A stretch of DNA of 64,000 bases from assembly GCA_008671135.1 (NCBI GenBank), contig RQAP01000047.1, forward strand, positions 62,001 through 126,000, in the 5' to 3' direction. Every line of letters starts with the position of its first letter. Position 1 is the stretch's first letter. The position numbers were made by a program, and so were the translations under genes. The notes below the pieces were generated by a model. That model saw only the letters and a program-made list of their open reading frames with translations, was not told where the DNA came from and searched no databases. This DNA comes from Collinsella aerofaciens (GTDB lineage Bacteria > Actinomycetota > Coriobacteriia > Coriobacteriales > Coriobacteriaceae). This document shows, piece by piece, positions 63,921 through 64,000 of this stretch.

Positions 63921-64000
63921 ATGGACCTTGCTGACATCCGCCAGGCCATCGATGGCATCGACACCACGCTCCTCAACAGCTTTGTCGAGCGCATGGACAT
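63921..64000 (+). CDS. pheA: Chorismate mutase / prephenate dehydratase, N-terminal fragment (cut by window end)
   Basis: Only 26 codons are visible: MDLADIRQAIDGIDTTLLNS followed by FVERMD. The pattern IRQ.ID.ID..LL......R is the first helix of an AroQ-type chorismate mutase. Position after aroC, with tyrA earlier, makes a P-protein (PheA) most likely, but a stand-alone mutase cannot be excluded. AAAGGGGCCTCC precedes ATG 63921. Confidence 0.75.
   Translation, partial: MDLADIRQAIDGIDTTLLNSFVERMD

Noticed and set aside
1..64000. CRISPR array, prophage, restriction or toxin-antitoxin system
   Set aside because: No spaced direct repeats, phage structural genes, methylase motifs or paired small toxin-antitoxin genes were seen; apart from the RAYT unit the window is core chromosome.

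Overview
The window is about 64 kb of moderately GC-rich bacterial DNA that is almost entirely chromosomal housekeeping sequence. Protein style, strong C/G third-position codon preference, frequent GTG/TTG starts with good Shine-Dalgarno sites, and a mix of Firmicutes-like gene order (pyrR, trmFO, a dprA-trmFO-xer-rpsB-tsf-pyrH-frr-uppS-cdsA-dxr-rseP-proS string) with actinobacterial base composition point to a member of the Coriobacteriia, most likely Collinsella or a close relative. AdhE and PPDK fit a fermentative anaerobe. The organism assignment is inference from the sequence only.

Layout. 1-4570 (minus): pyrimidine operon pyrR-pyrB-pyrC-pyrK-pyrD behind an attenuator-like leader; pyrD runs off the left edge. 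4825-5175 (plus): rpmB with promoter and terminator. 5180-6222: a RAYT/IS200-like transposase gene between 50-nt imperfect terminal inverted repeats, the only clear mobile element. 6257-9950 (plus): adhE and a small kinase-fold (APH family) gene. 9977-18450 (minus): translation, isoprenoid and envelope operon pyrH-frr-uppS-cdsA-dxr-rseP-ispG-proS. 18470-20341 (minus): rpsB-tsf with a strong promoter and terminator. 20391-25600 (minus): yraN-comM-dprA-trmFO-xer, DNA uptake/processing, tRNA modification and recombination. 25699-27110 (minus): rnhB and rplS. 27158-34192 (minus): glyQ-glyS-PDRP-ppdK. 34252-36830 (minus): rpsP-khpA-rimM-trmD-lepB. 36932-38197 (plus): dinB. 38210-42366 (minus): rplU-rpmA, then obgE-nadD-yqeK-rsfS. 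42363-51968 (minus): cell-shape cluster mreB-mreC-mreD-mrdA-rodA, an unrecognised membrane protein and a paired radical-SAM system. 52084-58019 (minus): a TPR membrane protein, a cyclophilin, a zinc-ribbon membrane protein and a P-type ATPase. 58094-58170 (minus): tRNA-Arg(CCG). 58293-64000 (plus): aromatic amino acid operon aroF-tyrA-aroB-aroA-aroC-pheA, with pheA cut by the right edge.

How the genes work together. Three nucleotide/amino-acid pathways (UMP; chorismate to Phe/Tyr; proline and glycine charging) sit beside translation factors (S2, EF-Ts, RRF, L19, S16, L21, L27, L28, Obg, RsfS, RimM) and an envelope pathway running from MEP isoprenoids (Dxr, IspG) through UppS and CdsA to the elongasome (MreBCD, PBP2, RodA). 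PPDK is paired with its regulatory kinase/phosphorylase.

I found no clearly new multi-gene defence or metabolic system. The observations most worth follow-up are: the RAYT element with composite REP-like ends; a three-hairpin pyr leader; an RseP with a large cytoplasmic insertion containing a helix-turn-helix-like stretch; an aroF leader with a terminator and a translationally coupled short ORF; nested palindromes before ppdK; and a Xer recombinase with no standard start codon in front of its conserved N-terminus.
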